64,000 nt of DNA. Source: Natronosporangium hydrolyticum (lineage in GTDB: Bacteria > Actinomycetota > Actinomycetes > Mycobacteriales > Micromonosporaceae). This document shows, one piece after another, positions 7,737-16,154 of the stretch. The notes under the pieces were generated by a model. The model made no database searches. It was not told the origin of the DNA and worked only from the letters and a program-made list of their open reading frames with translations. Where the stretch lies: assembly GCF_016925615.1 (NCBI RefSeq), contig NZ_CP070499.1:4216001-4280000 (forward strand), given 5' to 3'. Numbering within the stretch: the first letter of the stretch is position 1; the number at the start of each line of letters is the position of its first letter. A program made the position numbers and the translations under genes.

Positions 7737-8636
7737 ATGGCATCCCGTCACCTGGTGGCCCGGGCGGCCGACGCCCGCTTCCAACCGCCGGAGCCGCTGA
7801 CCGGGCCCAGCACCGGGTTCGAGCGGTGGCCGGTCATCGACGACGCCACGCCGGGCGCGGTGCACACCGGATTCGATGTGTGCCGGCTCGCGGCCGGCGG
7901 CACGGTGGCGAGCCGGGTCGCCGCCTACGAGCAGAGCATCTTCCTGCTCGACGGCGAGGTGGTGCTGCAGACCGGCGAGGGCGCGACCCGGCTCCGCCCC
8001 GGGGACTACGGGCTGATCCCGGTCGGGGTGCCGTATAGCTGGCGTAACGAGTCCGCCGCGCCGGCCCGGTGGGCGCAGATGCTCGCCCCGCAGCCCCGGG
8101 CCCGGCACGGCGGCGACTCGACCCCGGTGCCCGAGCTGCCCGCGACCGCCGCCGCGCCGGTCGACCCGCGAGATCCCCGGACCCGCCGCTACGGCCACAT
8201 CGAAGCCGCGAACATGGACGTCAGGCAGCAGTCCCAGGAACGGCTGGCGGTGTCGGCGAGCATGCGCACCGCGCTGCTGGTCTACAGCGGCATCTCGGTC
8301 AAGATGATGGTCGACTCGGACCTGGGCGCCGACCTGACCACCATGTTCATGGTCCACTACGACCCGGCCGGAGTCGCCGGGCCGCATGATCACCCATTCG
8401 AGGAGACCTATCTCTTCCTAGAGGGTCGTGCCGAGGGCACCTTCGACGGCACCGCCTACGAACTCGGGCCGGGCGACGTCGCGTTCGCCGGAGTCGGCTG
8501 CGTACACAGCTTCCGCAACCTGACCGACGGACCGCTGCGGTGGTTGGAGACCCAGGCGCCGCAACCTCCGGCGCGGCACTCCTACCGGTTCCGGCGGGAC
8601 TGGGACTATCTGACCGACAACGTGAAGGAGCAGTAA
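7737..8636 (+). CDS. Bicupin protein (ureidoglycine aminohydrolase-like fold)
   Basis: This 299-residue protein has two cupin domains. The start is the ATG at 7737 behind GAGGAG; the frame is open upstream inside the amidohydrolase gene but that part is not coding. The first cupin (about 45-115, GEVVLQTGEG, LRPGDYGLIPVG) lacks the metal histidines. The second (about 195-275) keeps them: HDHPFEETY, GPGDVAFAG and VHSFRN. This asymmetry is typical of bicupin enzymes such as (S)-ureidoglycine aminohydrolase, in which one domain is catalytic. It follows the amidohydrolase by 10 bp. A role downstream of the amidohydrolase on a ureido or amino intermediate is plausible but not shown. Confidence 0.8.
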   Translation: MASRHLVARAADARFQPPEPLTGPSTGFERWPVIDDATPGAVHTGFDVCRLAAGGTVASRVAAYEQSIFLLDGEVVLQTGEGATRLRPGDYGLIPVGVPYSWRNESAAPARWAQMLAPQPRARHGGDSTPVPELPATAAAPVDPRDPRTRRYGHIEAANMDVRQQSQERLAVSASMRTALLVYSGISVKMMVDSDLGADLTTMFMVHYDPAGVAGPHDHPFEETYLFLEGRAEGTFDGTAYELGPGDVAFAGVGCVHSFRNLTDGPLRWLETQAPQPPARHSYRFRRDWDYLTDNVKEQ

Positions 8637-8638
8637 CC

Positions 8639-9334
8639 ATGATCACCGGAGCGGTCGTCGTCATCGGCGGCACCAGTGGCCTCGGCTACGAGATCGCCCG
8701 CCACTATGCGGCTGCGGGCCGGCCCGTGGTGCTCTCCGGCCGGGACCCCGGCCGCGCCGCGATGGTCGCCGCCGAGATCGGCGGCGATGTCCGCGGCATC
8801 GGCCTCGACCTGACCGTTCCCGGCCAGATCGACGCCGCCCTGGCTGAAGTGGGCGCGGTGACCTCCCTGGTCCTGTCCGGCATCGACCGGGGTGTCAACT
8901 CCGTCGCCGACTACGACGTAACCCAGGCGGTGCAGCTCGCCACCCAGAAGCTGGTCGGTTACATCGAAGTGGTGCACGCCCTCCGGTCCCGGCTCGCCGA
9001 TCCGGCCTCGATCGTGGTCTTCGGCGGGCAGGCGCGGCTCCGGCCCTACCCGGGATCGACAATGGTCTCCACCGTCAACGGCGGGGTGACCGGGATGGTC
9101 CGCACCTTGTCGGTGGAGCTGGCGCCGGTCCGCGTCAACTCGATCCATCCCGGCATCGTCGGCGACAGTCCGTTCTGGGCCGACAAACCAGCCCAGGTGC
9201 TGGAGACGTTCCGGGCCGGCACGCTCACCGGTCAACTCGCCACCATGGCCGACGTCGTGGCCGCCACCCGGTTTCTGCTGGAGAACCCCTCGGTCAACGG
9301 GGTCGACCTGGTAGTCGACGGGGGTTGGCGATGA
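8639..9334 (+). CDS. Short-chain dehydrogenase/reductase-fold protein lacking the YxxxK dyad
   Basis: This 231-residue SDR starts at the ATG at 8639, directly after the bicupin stop. The Rossmann motif GGTSGLG (10-16) is intact and the C-terminal DLVVDGGW end is typical of classical SDRs. In the active-site helix the alignment anchored on GGVTGMVRTLSVELAP puts Val143 and Asn147 where the catalytic Tyr and Lys should be, and the preceding serine strand reads VVFGGQ. So it probably cannot act as a normal NAD(P)H carbonyl reductase. It may be a binding or scaffold protein, or use other chemistry. The stop overlaps the next start (ATGA). Confidence 0.85.
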   Translation: MITGAVVVIGGTSGLGYEIARHYAAAGRPVVLSGRDPGRAAMVAAEIGGDVRGIGLDLTVPGQIDAALAEVGAVTSLVLSGIDRGVNSVADYDVTQAVQLATQKLVGYIEVVHALRSRLADPASIVVFGGQARLRPYPGSTMVSTVNGGVTGMVRTLSVELAPVRVNSIHPGIVGDSPFWADKPAQVLETFRAGTLTGQLATMADVVAATRFLLENPSVNGVDLVVDGGWR

Positions 9335-10227
9335 CCGGGGCCGACCGGACCCGGGTAGCGCTGATCGGCACCGGCCGGATGGGGGCGGCGATGGCCGGCC
9401 GCCTCACCGACGCCGGATTTCCGGTGGCGCTGTTCAACCGCACCCGAGCGAAGGCCGATCGGGTCGCGGCGGAGTTGGCCGGCCCCGCGACGGTCTACGA
9501 CACGGCAGCAGCCGCCGCCCACTCCGCCGACGTCGTTCTGGTCTCGCTCGCCGACGACGCGGCGGTCACCGCCGCGTACCGGGGGGACGCCGGGGTCGCC
9601 GCCGGGGTACGACCGGGCACGGTGGTGCTGGAGATGAGCACCCTCGCCCCGGCCACGGTCCGGGCCCTGGCCCCGTTGGTCACCGACCAGGGCGGGATCC
9701 TGGTCGACGCCCCGGTCTCCGGCAGCGTCGCCACCGTGCAGCAGGGCCAGCTCACCGTGCTGGCCGCCGGGGACCCGGCGGCGCTGGACCGGGCCCGGCC
9801 GGCCCTGGAGACCTTCGCCAAGAAGATCTTCCACCTCGGGGATCTGGGAGCCGGGGCGACCATGAAGCTGGCGGTCAACTCGATCGTGCACGGGCTCAAC
9901 CAGGTGCTCGCCGAAGCGTTGGTGCTCGCCGAGAAGGCCGGGGTGGCGAGGGCTGCCGCCTACGAAGTCTTCGCCAACAGTGCGGCGGCGGCCCCGTACG
10001 TCCAATACAAGCAGGAGTCGTTTCTGCACCCGGACCAGGCCCCGGTGGCCTTCTCGCTGGACCTGGTCGCCAAGGACCTCGACCTGATCCAGACGCTGGC
10101 CGCGGAGTCCGGCGCCCGGATGGAGCTGACCGCTGCCACTCGGGCAGTGGTCGAAGCGGCGGTCGCTGAGGGGCTCGGCGACCGCGACCTGAGCGCGGTG
10201 GCCGAACTCCTGCGCCGCCACAGCTGA
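9331..10227 (+). CDS. NAD(P)-dependent beta-hydroxyacid dehydrogenase (3-hydroxyisobutyrate/tartronate-semialdehyde type)
   Basis: This 298-residue beta-hydroxyacid dehydrogenase has the N-terminal dinucleotide motif GTGRMG (13-18), the substrate loop DAPVSGSVATVQQG (127-140) and catalytic Lys179 in GAGATMKLAVN. Start ATG 9331 overlaps the SDR stop by 4 bp. The family oxidises 3-hydroxyacids (3-hydroxyisobutyrate, tartronate semialdehyde, gamma-hydroxybutyrate) reversibly. As last gene of the operon it probably interconverts a semialdehyde and a hydroxyacid made by the upstream enzymes. The 3' end runs into an 18-bp tandem repeat (10212-10263). Confidence 0.9.
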   Translation: MTGADRTRVALIGTGRMGAAMAGRLTDAGFPVALFNRTRAKADRVAAELAGPATVYDTAAAAAHSADVVLVSLADDAAVTAAYRGDAGVAAGVRPGTVVLEMSTLAPATVRALAPLVTDQGGILVDAPVSGSVATVQQGQLTVLAAGDPAALDRARPALETFAKKIFHLGDLGAGATMKLAVNSIVHGLNQVLAEALVLAEKAGVARAAAYEVFANSAAAAPYVQYKQESFLHPDQAPVAFSLDLVAKDLDLIQTLAAESGARMELTAATRAVVEAAVAEGLGDRDLSAVAELLRRHS

Positions 10228-10263
10228 CCGCGCCGCCACAGCTGACTGCGTCCGCCAGCTGAC
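10212..10263 (+). repeat. 18-bp tandem repeat at the 3' end of the last catabolic gene
   Basis: The 17 bases GCGCCGCCACAGCTGAC occur at 10212-10228, exactly again at 10230-10246, and in degenerate form at 10248-10263, a period of 18. Each copy carries a TGA, so the real stop has been duplicated downstream. This looks like a local slippage duplication. Confidence 0.8.
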
Positions 10264-10394
10264 GAAGACCCGAGGCGCTTCACCCGGCCGGCATCGGCAG
10301 ATCGGCGCGCGGGCCGATGTCGGGGACGACGTCGGCGCGCTAGAGTCCGCTCGCTGGGGGTAACGCCCTGCGCGAACGGAAGGAGCTGGCGCGG

Positions 10395-12713
10395 GTGACG
10401 GTCGTAATAGGAGTCGATGGCTCCGGACGCACTCGCCGGCTCGGCGAGCTCGTCGGGGCCGCCGGGTCGCCGGTGCTGCAGGTGGCCCCCGACGCCGGTG
10501 CGGATCTCGCCACCCGGCTCGCCCGAGCCCACTCCGACGGTGCGCTGGTGGTCGTCGACGACGCCCACCAGCTGGCCCCGGCAACCCTGCGGACCTTGGC
10601 TGCCGCCGCCCGCGGCGGCGTCGGGATGGTGATCGCACGCCGCCCCACGATCAGCGGACCCGAGCTGGCCGATCTCGACGAGGTGGTGGCCGGCCAGGGC
10701 CCGGTCGAGCAGCTCGGCCCGCTCGACCCGGACGAGCTCGCCGAGCTGGTGGCCGCGGTAACCGGAGCGCCGGCAACCCCCGAGCAGGTGTCGGCGGTCC
10801 ACGCGGCCTCGGCCGGCCTCGCCGCCGTGGCCGCGGCGATCGCGGACGCACCTGACGAGACGCCGCCGACGCTGGTCGCCCGGGTACAGCGGCGGCTCGC
10901 CCGGCTCGGCAAGAGCGAGGCGGACCTCGCCGGGATCCTCGCGCTCGAGCTCGACCTGGCCGATGAGGTCCTCGGCGCCGCCGCGGGCCTCGAGCCCACG
11001 TCAGCGGCGGCCGCCGTGCGGTCGCTGCGGGACGCCGGCATGCTGACGCCCGATGGCGAGCGGATGATCCCGGCGGTCGCCCGCGCGGTGCTCGCCGACC
11101 TGCCTCCCACCCAGCGACGCCGGCTGCACGAGACGGTGGCGACCGCCCTGTTGAACACGGGCGCGGACCCGGTGCACGCCGCCGGTCAACTGCGCGCCGC
11201 CCGGGTACGGACCCCGGCGGCGGCCGACGTCTACCGGCGCGCGGCGGACCTGCTGCGCTTCGCCGACCCCGGCACCGCCCTGTCCTGGTACGACGAGGCG
11301 CTCAACGCGGGCGCCGATCCGGCCCTGGTGGGGGTCGGCCGGGCCGAGGCGGCTGCGCTGCTTGGCCTGCCGGTCGACCTGGACAGTCCGATCGCGGCAC
11401 CAGCGGACGCCGCTCGGCTCGCCCTGGTGGCCGGTGCGGCGGCCGCCTTCGACGGCCGTGCCAGGCGCGCTGCGGAGGCGCTGTGCGATGCTGGCGAGCC
11501 GGGCCCGGTCCTGGCCGTCCCGTCGCTGATGGCCATCGGTGCCCCGGATCGCGCCCGTACCGCAGCTGCCGGCCGAGCGCCGCTGCCGCTGCGGCGGCTC
11601 GCCGAGGGGGCGCTGACGGTCGGGAAACCCGCCGTGGCCCTGCCGCTGCTGATCGAGGCGGCCGAAGGCTTCGAGCAGGCCCCGCCGACGGTCGCGGTCC
11701 CGGACCCGCCCCACGCGCTCGGCGCGCTGGTCGCGGTGACCGCGGGCGACACCGCGTCCGCCGAGCACCTGCTCGACCGGGCGCTCGCCAGCGGAGCCGG
11801 TGGGCCGGTGGCCCGGAATCGGCACCGTACCCTGTTGGGTTGGGTCCGGCTGCGGGCCGGCCGCTTCGACACCGCCGTCGCCGAACTAAACCGCCTCACC
11901 GACGCCCCGCTCCCCGGCCGGGAACGGCTGCTGGTCGCGGGTCTGCGGGCGGGCATTGCCCGGCGCAGCGGAGATATCGCCCAGCTTCGCGCGGCGTGGT
12001 CCGCCGCGGATCCGGTCCTGGCCCGGCAGGCGGTGGACCTGTTCCAACTGGAGGTGCTCGAAGAGCTGCTGGTCGCCGCCGCCAGGCTGCGGCAGCACCA
12101 GCGGATCGCGCCGGTCCTCGAAGAACTCGACGCGATCATCGACCGGCTTGGCCGGCCGGTGGCGTGGGCGGTGGCGCTCGGGTGGCTCCGGCTGCAGGTG
12201 GCGATCGTCGGCGAGGACGCCGCGGCGGCTACCGCCGCCGCCCGCCAGCTGGGCGCCCTCGCTCCCGACGGTGCCCGGCAGCTCGCCCAGTGCCGGGCAG
12301 CCAGCCGGTGGGCCGCCGCGCTCGCCGGCGATGTGGACCCGGAGGCGGTCCTGGCGGACGCGGCGGAGCTGGCCATGGCCGAGCTGCCGTGGGAGGCGTC
12401 CCGGATGGTCGGACACGCCGCGATCCGTACCACCGACGCTTCGGCCGCGCGCCGGCTGCTGGAGCGGGCACGGGAGTTCACCGCCCCGCCGGCCGGCGCC
12501 GAGCAGGCACCCCGCGGTGGGCTGTCCGACCGGGAGCTGGCGGTGGCGCGCCTGGTCCTTGCTGGACGCACCCATCGTGAAATCGGGGCGCAGCTTTATC
12601 TCTCCCCCAAGACGGTCGAACATCACGTGGCCCGGATCCGCAACAAGCTCGGCGCGACCAGCCGGGCTGAGTTGGTGGCGGCGTTGCAGGGCCTGCTACC
12701 AGCGGAGTCGTGA
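10395..12713 (+). CDS. LuxR-family regulator with degenerate N-terminal ATPase domain (IniR/MalT-like)
   Basis: This 772-residue protein starts with GTG at 10395 behind GGAAGGAG. The N-terminus resembles a STAND ATPase: VIGVDGSGRTRR is a P-loop relic in which the lysine is Arg, and ALVVVDDAHQL is a Walker B. A long alanine-rich TPR-like helical region follows (about 250-690). The C-terminal LuxR HTH (about 705-768) has GLSDRELAVARLVLAGRTHR and LSPKTVEHHVARIRNKLGA. It lies immediately upstream of an iniBAC-like cluster, matching the position of IniR, the large MalT-like activator of mycobacterial iniBAC, so it probably controls the dynamin genes. The altered P-loop suggests that ATP hydrolysis is not required or is impaired. 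Confidence 0.85.
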   Translation: MTVVIGVDGSGRTRRLGELVGAAGSPVLQVAPDAGADLATRLARAHSDGALVVVDDAHQLAPATLRTLAAAARGGVGMVIARRPTISGPELADLDEVVAGQGPVEQLGPLDPDELAELVAAVTGAPATPEQVSAVHAASAGLAAVAAAIADAPDETPPTLVARVQRRLARLGKSEADLAGILALELDLADEVLGAAAGLEPTSAAAAVRSLRDAGMLTPDGERMIPAVARAVLADLPPTQRRRLHETVATALLNTGADPVHAAGQLRAARVRTPAAADVYRRAADLLRFADPGTALSWYDEALNAGADPALVGVGRAEAAALLGLPVDLDSPIAAPADAARLALVAGAAAAFDGRARRAAEALCDAGEPGPVLAVPSLMAIGAPDRARTAAAGRAPLPLRRLAEGALTVGKPAVALPLLIEAAEGFEQAPPTVAVPDPPHALGALVAVTAGDTASAEHLLDRALASGAGGPVARNRHRTLLGWVRLRAGRFDTAVAELNRLTDAPLPGRERLLVAGLRAGIARRSGDIAQLRAAWSAADPVLARQAVDLFQLEVLEELLVAAARLRQHQRIAPVLEELDAIIDRLGRPVAWAVALGWLRLQVAIVGEDAAAATAAARQLGALAPDGARQLAQCRAASRWAAALAGDVDPEAVLADAAELAMAELPWEASRMVGHAAIRTTDASAARRLLERAREFTAPPAGAEQAPRGGLSDRELAVARLVLAGRTHREIGAQLYLSPKTVEHHVARIRNKLGATSRAELVAALQGLLPAES

Positions 12714-12749
12714 TCGCCGTGGGTAGACCGGCCGGCTGCGCACGCGCCA

Positions 12750-12756
12750 CCCCCTA
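12750..12756 (+). promoter_or_regulatory. CCCCCTA motif upstream of the IniB-like gene
   Basis: CCCCCTA with the context GCGCCAC on its left lies 107 bp before the IniB-like start. The same heptamer in a similar context (GGCACG) lies 89 bp before the Hsp70 start (18366-18372). A common site for the LuxR-type regulator is possible, but two short G/C-rich matches are weak evidence. Confidence 0.25.
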
Positions 12757-12862
12757 GCGGCGCGGGTGTGGCATGGGGGAAGCCCCGATGCGGACCATCC
12801 CGCGCGGGGTGCAACCTTGGTACGTCCGACCGCCGGGGCCGGGCCCGACTCTAGGAGACGCT

Positions 12863-14269
12863 ATGGCCGACGTTGAGGTAACGCCGCTGATCATGGAGAA
12901 AGTCAAGGCTTTGTACGAGAAGGTATTCGGCAGCGAGGAGGAGGCCGCCAAGTTCCTCGCCGACCCGGAAGGAGCCTTCGCCGCCCATGGGATCGAGCCA
13001 GACATGTTCGCCAACGTCGATGTCGACCAGGTCGTCTACCAGACTGCTTACCCGGGGCCCGGTGCGGGCAGTGGCGGGGGTACGGGCGGCGGCGGTGCCA
13101 TGACCGGCGGTGGTGGCGGCGGTGGTGGTGGCGGTGGCGGTGGCGGTGGCGGTGGCGTCAGCAACGGCTACGTCCCGCCGCCGGAGACCGTGGAGCAGGT
13201 CACCACGGTCACCCAAAACTTCCACCAGGACCAGTCAACTACCATCACCGACAACTCGACCAATATCGACAATTCCGTGGATGTGCAGGTGGACGGTCCA
13301 GTCCTCGGCGACATCGACGTCGATGTCGACAATGTCAGCCAGGTCGGGGAGGGCAACGTCGGCGCCATCGGCGATGGCGACGTCAACGCCGCCACCGGCG
13401 ACGGGGCGGTGGCTGACCAGGGCGACGGCGACCGGATCACGGCCGGCGACCAGTCGGTCATCGGCGCCGGCGGCGCAGACGTGGTCGGGGCTACCAGCGA
13501 GGGGGCCTTCGCCGGCAGCTCTACCTTCGGCGATGTCGTCGGAAACACCGGCGACAACGCGGTCACGGCCGGCGGCGACATCGACGGACCGGCCAACACC
13601 GGCTCCAACTCGGGCGTTCTGGCCGGTGGAGACGTCGACCGGGCGGTGGTCGGGGACGGCAACCAGGCCGCCCAGTTCGACATCGACACCGGGGGCGGGG
13701 CGGGCGGCAACGCCAGCGGCACCGGCGGTAACGCGGCCGGGTCCGGCGGGGACGGCGGCGTCGGCGGCGATGCCAGCGCCGATGGCGGGAATGGCGCGGC
13801 CGGCGGTGTCGGCGTCGGCGCCGGGGTCGGCACCAGCGTCGGCCTCCGCGGCGGCGGCAGCGGCAGCGGGTCCGGCGGGGACGGTGGTGACGGTGGCTCC
13901 GGGGGCACAGCCGTCGGCGGCAGCGCCGCGGGAGGCGGCGTCGCCGCCGACGCCGCCGGCACCGGTGGCGACGCCAGCGGCGGCGCCGGTGGGGCGGCGG
14001 GGCCCATCAACATCAACTTCGGTGGGGGCAGCCAGCAGAACGTCACCGACTCGGACATCGCCGACTCGTCCGTGGCGGCCGGCGGCGACGCCCGTTCCGC
14101 CCAGGACTCGTTCAACGATCAATCTACTAACGACTCCTTCAACGCGGCCGATTCTCTGGACGTGGAGGACTCGGGCAGCCTGGGCGAGTTGGTCGAATCA
14201 GTCGAGTCGGTCGAGCCCCCGGCGCCGGTGACCGAGGCAGCGGCCGAGGCCGACACACCCGGCGCGTAA
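12863..14269 (+). CDS. IniB-like protein: conserved N-terminal domain plus glycine-rich beta-solenoid-like repeat region
   Basis: This 468-residue protein starts at ATG 12863 behind AGGAG. Residues 1-63 match the IniB N-terminal domain (LIMEKVKALYEKVFGSEEEA, DPEGAFAAHGIEPDMF). Then come a Gly linker with about 17 consecutive glycines, a region rich in Asn/Asp-Val alternation (NIDNSVDVQVDG, GDIDVDVDNVSQVG), and imperfect short repeats of the form GDG-x-V or GDN-x-V (about 140-290). A Gly/Ala/Ser low-complexity part follows, then an acidic tail (ADSLDVEDSGSLGELVESV). There is no signal peptide or membrane helix. In mycobacteria IniB is co-transcribed with the dynamin-like IniA/IniC and induced by cell-wall stress; its biochemical role is unknown. 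Confidence 0.85.
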   Translation: MADVEVTPLIMEKVKALYEKVFGSEEEAAKFLADPEGAFAAHGIEPDMFANVDVDQVVYQTAYPGPGAGSGGGTGGGGAMTGGGGGGGGGGGGGGGGGVSNGYVPPPETVEQVTTVTQNFHQDQSTTITDNSTNIDNSVDVQVDGPVLGDIDVDVDNVSQVGEGNVGAIGDGDVNAATGDGAVADQGDGDRITAGDQSVIGAGGADVVGATSEGAFAGSSTFGDVVGNTGDNAVTAGGDIDGPANTGSNSGVLAGGDVDRAVVGDGNQAAQFDIDTGGGAGGNASGTGGNAAGSGGDGGVGGDASADGGNGAAGGVGVGAGVGTSVGLRGGGSGSGSGGDGGDGGSGGTAVGGSAAGGGVAADAAGTGGDASGGAGGAAGPININFGGGSQQNVTDSDIADSSVAAGGDARSAQDSFNDQSTNDSFNAADSLDVEDSGSLGELVESVESVEPPAPVTEAAAEADTPGA

Positions 14270-14280
14270 CCTGTACCAAC

Positions 14281-14310
14281 GGCGGGCCAGCGGATCCCCG
14301 CTGGCCCGCC
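14281..14310 (+). terminator. Intercistronic hairpin between the IniB-like and IniA-like genes
   Basis: A perfect 13-bp GC stem (14281-14293 with 14298-14310) with an ATCC tetraloop fills the 73-bp gap. There is no U tract, so it may be a partial terminator or an RNA-processing/stabilising element that lowers GTPase expression relative to the IniB-like protein. Confidence 0.65.
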
Positions 14311-14342
14311 GCCGTACCCACCCCGTGACCGGAGAGGCGAGG

Positions 14343-16154
14343 ATGACCGGCACCGCCGCGCCTGCTGACGGCGCGTTACCACGGGCGATCGAGGTCGTCG
14401 ACCTCGGACTGCGCGCGGCCGAGGCGTACGGTCGCGCCGACCTCGCCACCCGGCTGACCGCGACCCGGGGCACACTCGCCGATCCGGTGGTGCACGTCGT
14501 CGTGGTGGGAGAGTTCAAACAGGGCAAGAGTTCACTGGTCAACGCCCTGGTCGGGGCGAACGTCTGCCCGGTCGACGACGATGTCGCCACCGCGATCCCG
14601 ACGCATATCCGATTTGGGGCAGAACCGGCGGCGCAGCTGCTTCGCCACGGCGATCCACCCCAGCGGGAGCCGATCCCCATGGAGCAGGTCCGGCAGGTGG
14701 TGCTGGAGGACCAGGCCGACGACACCGCCGAGGGGGTCGCGGGGGTGGAGGTCCGCCTACCCCGCCAACTACTCTCCTCCGGTCTGGTGATGGTGGACAC
14801 TCCGGGAGTCGGTGGGCTGGGGTCGCTCCACGCGGCCGCCAGCGTAGCCGCCGCCTCTATGGCCGACGCCCTCGTGTTCGTCACCGACGCCGCACAGGAA
14901 CTCACCCGCAGCGAGCTGGACTTCCTGCACCAGGCCAGGCAGATGTGCGGCACGGTGATATGCGTACTGACAAAGACCGACTTATATCCACAGTGGCGCA
15001 AGATTCGCGATCTGGACACCGAGCACCTACGCGACCACCTGGACCTACCGATCATTCCGGTCTCGTCCACACTGCGGCTGCGGGCCGTCGCCGCCAACGA
15101 CAAGGAGCTGAACACCGAATCCGGCTTCCCGGAGCTGGTGCGGTTCCTCACGCAACGGGTCAGCGGTGGCGCGGCGAATCGGATCGCGGCCCAGGCCGCG
15201 GTATCGGTGGTCGAGGTCTGCGAGCAGATCGAGAGTCAGTTCGAGGCCGAACGCGCCGCGCTCGCCGACCCCGCGGCCGCCGCCCAGGTGGTGGACGAGC
15301 TCACCGCGGTCAAGCAGCGAGTGGAGGCGGTCAAGACCGCTGCGGCGAAGTGGAACCAGACCCTCTCCGACGGCGTCGCCGACCTCACCGCGGACATCGA
15401 TCACGACCTGCGTGCCCGGATCCGGCGCGTCATCGAAGAAGCCGACGACGCTATCGAGGCGATCGACCCCGCCGACACCTGGGACGAGACCGAGCGCTGG
15501 CTACAGGCCCGGGTCTCGCACGAGCTGCTCGCCAACTACAAGCTGCTGCGCGACCGGGCGACCTGGTTGAGCGAGGAGGTGAGCGAACACTTCCGGGAGG
15601 CCGCGGGCGAAGTACTCCGCCAGGTGGCGATCGCCAACCCGGTCCCGTTGCTCGCCACCGCCCAGGTCGAGCACAAGATCGAGCTCGAGAAGATGAAGCT
15701 CGGCAAGCAGGCCATGGTGGCGCTCAAGAGCGCGTACGGCGGAGCACTGATGTTTGTGATGCTGGGCGCCATGAGCGGCATCTCACTCGGCCCGATCGGC
15801 TTGGGCATCGGGCTGGTAATGGGGCGCAAGGGCCTGCGGGACGAGAAGAAGCGCCAGCGGGCGGCCCGGCAGACCCAAGCCCGCAACGCCGTACGCCGCT
15901 ACTGCGACGAGGTCAGTTTCGTGATGAACAAGGACTCCCGGGACACCTTGCGGCGGATCCAGCGCCAGCTGCGGGACCACTACAGTGCACTGGCCGACGA
16001 GCTGTCCCGCTCCAACACCGAAGCGCTCGCCGCCGCCTCAGCGGCGGCGAAGCAGACCTCGGCGGAGCGGGAAGGGCGGCTCCGCGACCTGGCGGCCGAG
16101 CTGGACCGGCTGCGTCAACTGCGCGAGCACGCCGCGGCGGTGCTGCCGGCATGA
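14343..16154 (+). CDS. Dynamin-like GTPase, IniA-like (first of pair)
   Basis: This 603-residue bacterial dynamin-family GTPase starts at ATG 14343, preceded by GGAGAGGCGAGG; a GTG at 14325 is a less likely start. G-motifs are G1 GEFKQGKSS (56-64), G3 DTPGVGG (152-158) and G4 TKTD near 209. A helical stalk follows. Near residues 455-500 is a hydrophobic hairpin (GGALMFVMLGAMSGISLGPI), probably the membrane-insertion paddle or a transmembrane segment, then a strongly basic stretch (GRKGLRDEKKRQRAARQ). The C-terminus is helical. Bacterial dynamins remodel or protect the cytoplasmic membrane. It overlaps the second GTPase by ATGA, so the two are made together and probably hetero-associate, as for other tandem bacterial dynamins. 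Confidence 0.9.
   Translation: MTGTAAPADGALPRAIEVVDLGLRAAEAYGRADLATRLTATRGTLADPVVHVVVVGEFKQGKSSLVNALVGANVCPVDDDVATAIPTHIRFGAEPAAQLLRHGDPPQREPIPMEQVRQVVLEDQADDTAEGVAGVEVRLPRQLLSSGLVMVDTPGVGGLGSLHAAASVAAASMADALVFVTDAAQELTRSELDFLHQARQMCGTVICVLTKTDLYPQWRKIRDLDTEHLRDHLDLPIIPVSSTLRLRAVAANDKELNTESGFPELVRFLTQRVSGGAANRIAAQAAVSVVEVCEQIESQFEAERAALADPAAAAQVVDELTAVKQRVEAVKTAAAKWNQTLSDGVADLTADIDHDLRARIRRVIEEADDAIEAIDPADTWDETERWLQARVSHELLANYKLLRDRATWLSEEVSEHFREAAGEVLRQVAIANPVPLLATAQVEHKIELEKMKLGKQAMVALKSAYGGALMFVMLGAMSGISLGPIGLGIGLVMGRKGLRDEKKRQRAARQTQARNAVRRYCDEVSFVMNKDSRDTLRRIQRQLRDHYSALADELSRSNTEALAAASAAAKQTSAEREGRLRDLAAELDRLRQLREHAAAVLPA

Noticed and set aside
13081-13156. GGC/GGT triplet run in the IniB-like gene as a possible phase-variable microsatellite
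   Set aside because: The unit is three bases, so slippage would only change glycine number without breaking the frame; interesting for length polymorphism but not an on/off switch.
14945-16150. Long N-terminal extension of the second dynamin gene in the same frame
   Set aside because: It lies inside the first dynamin gene in another frame, is Arg/Gly-rich noise, and the ATG at 16151 has the expected overlap and family start.
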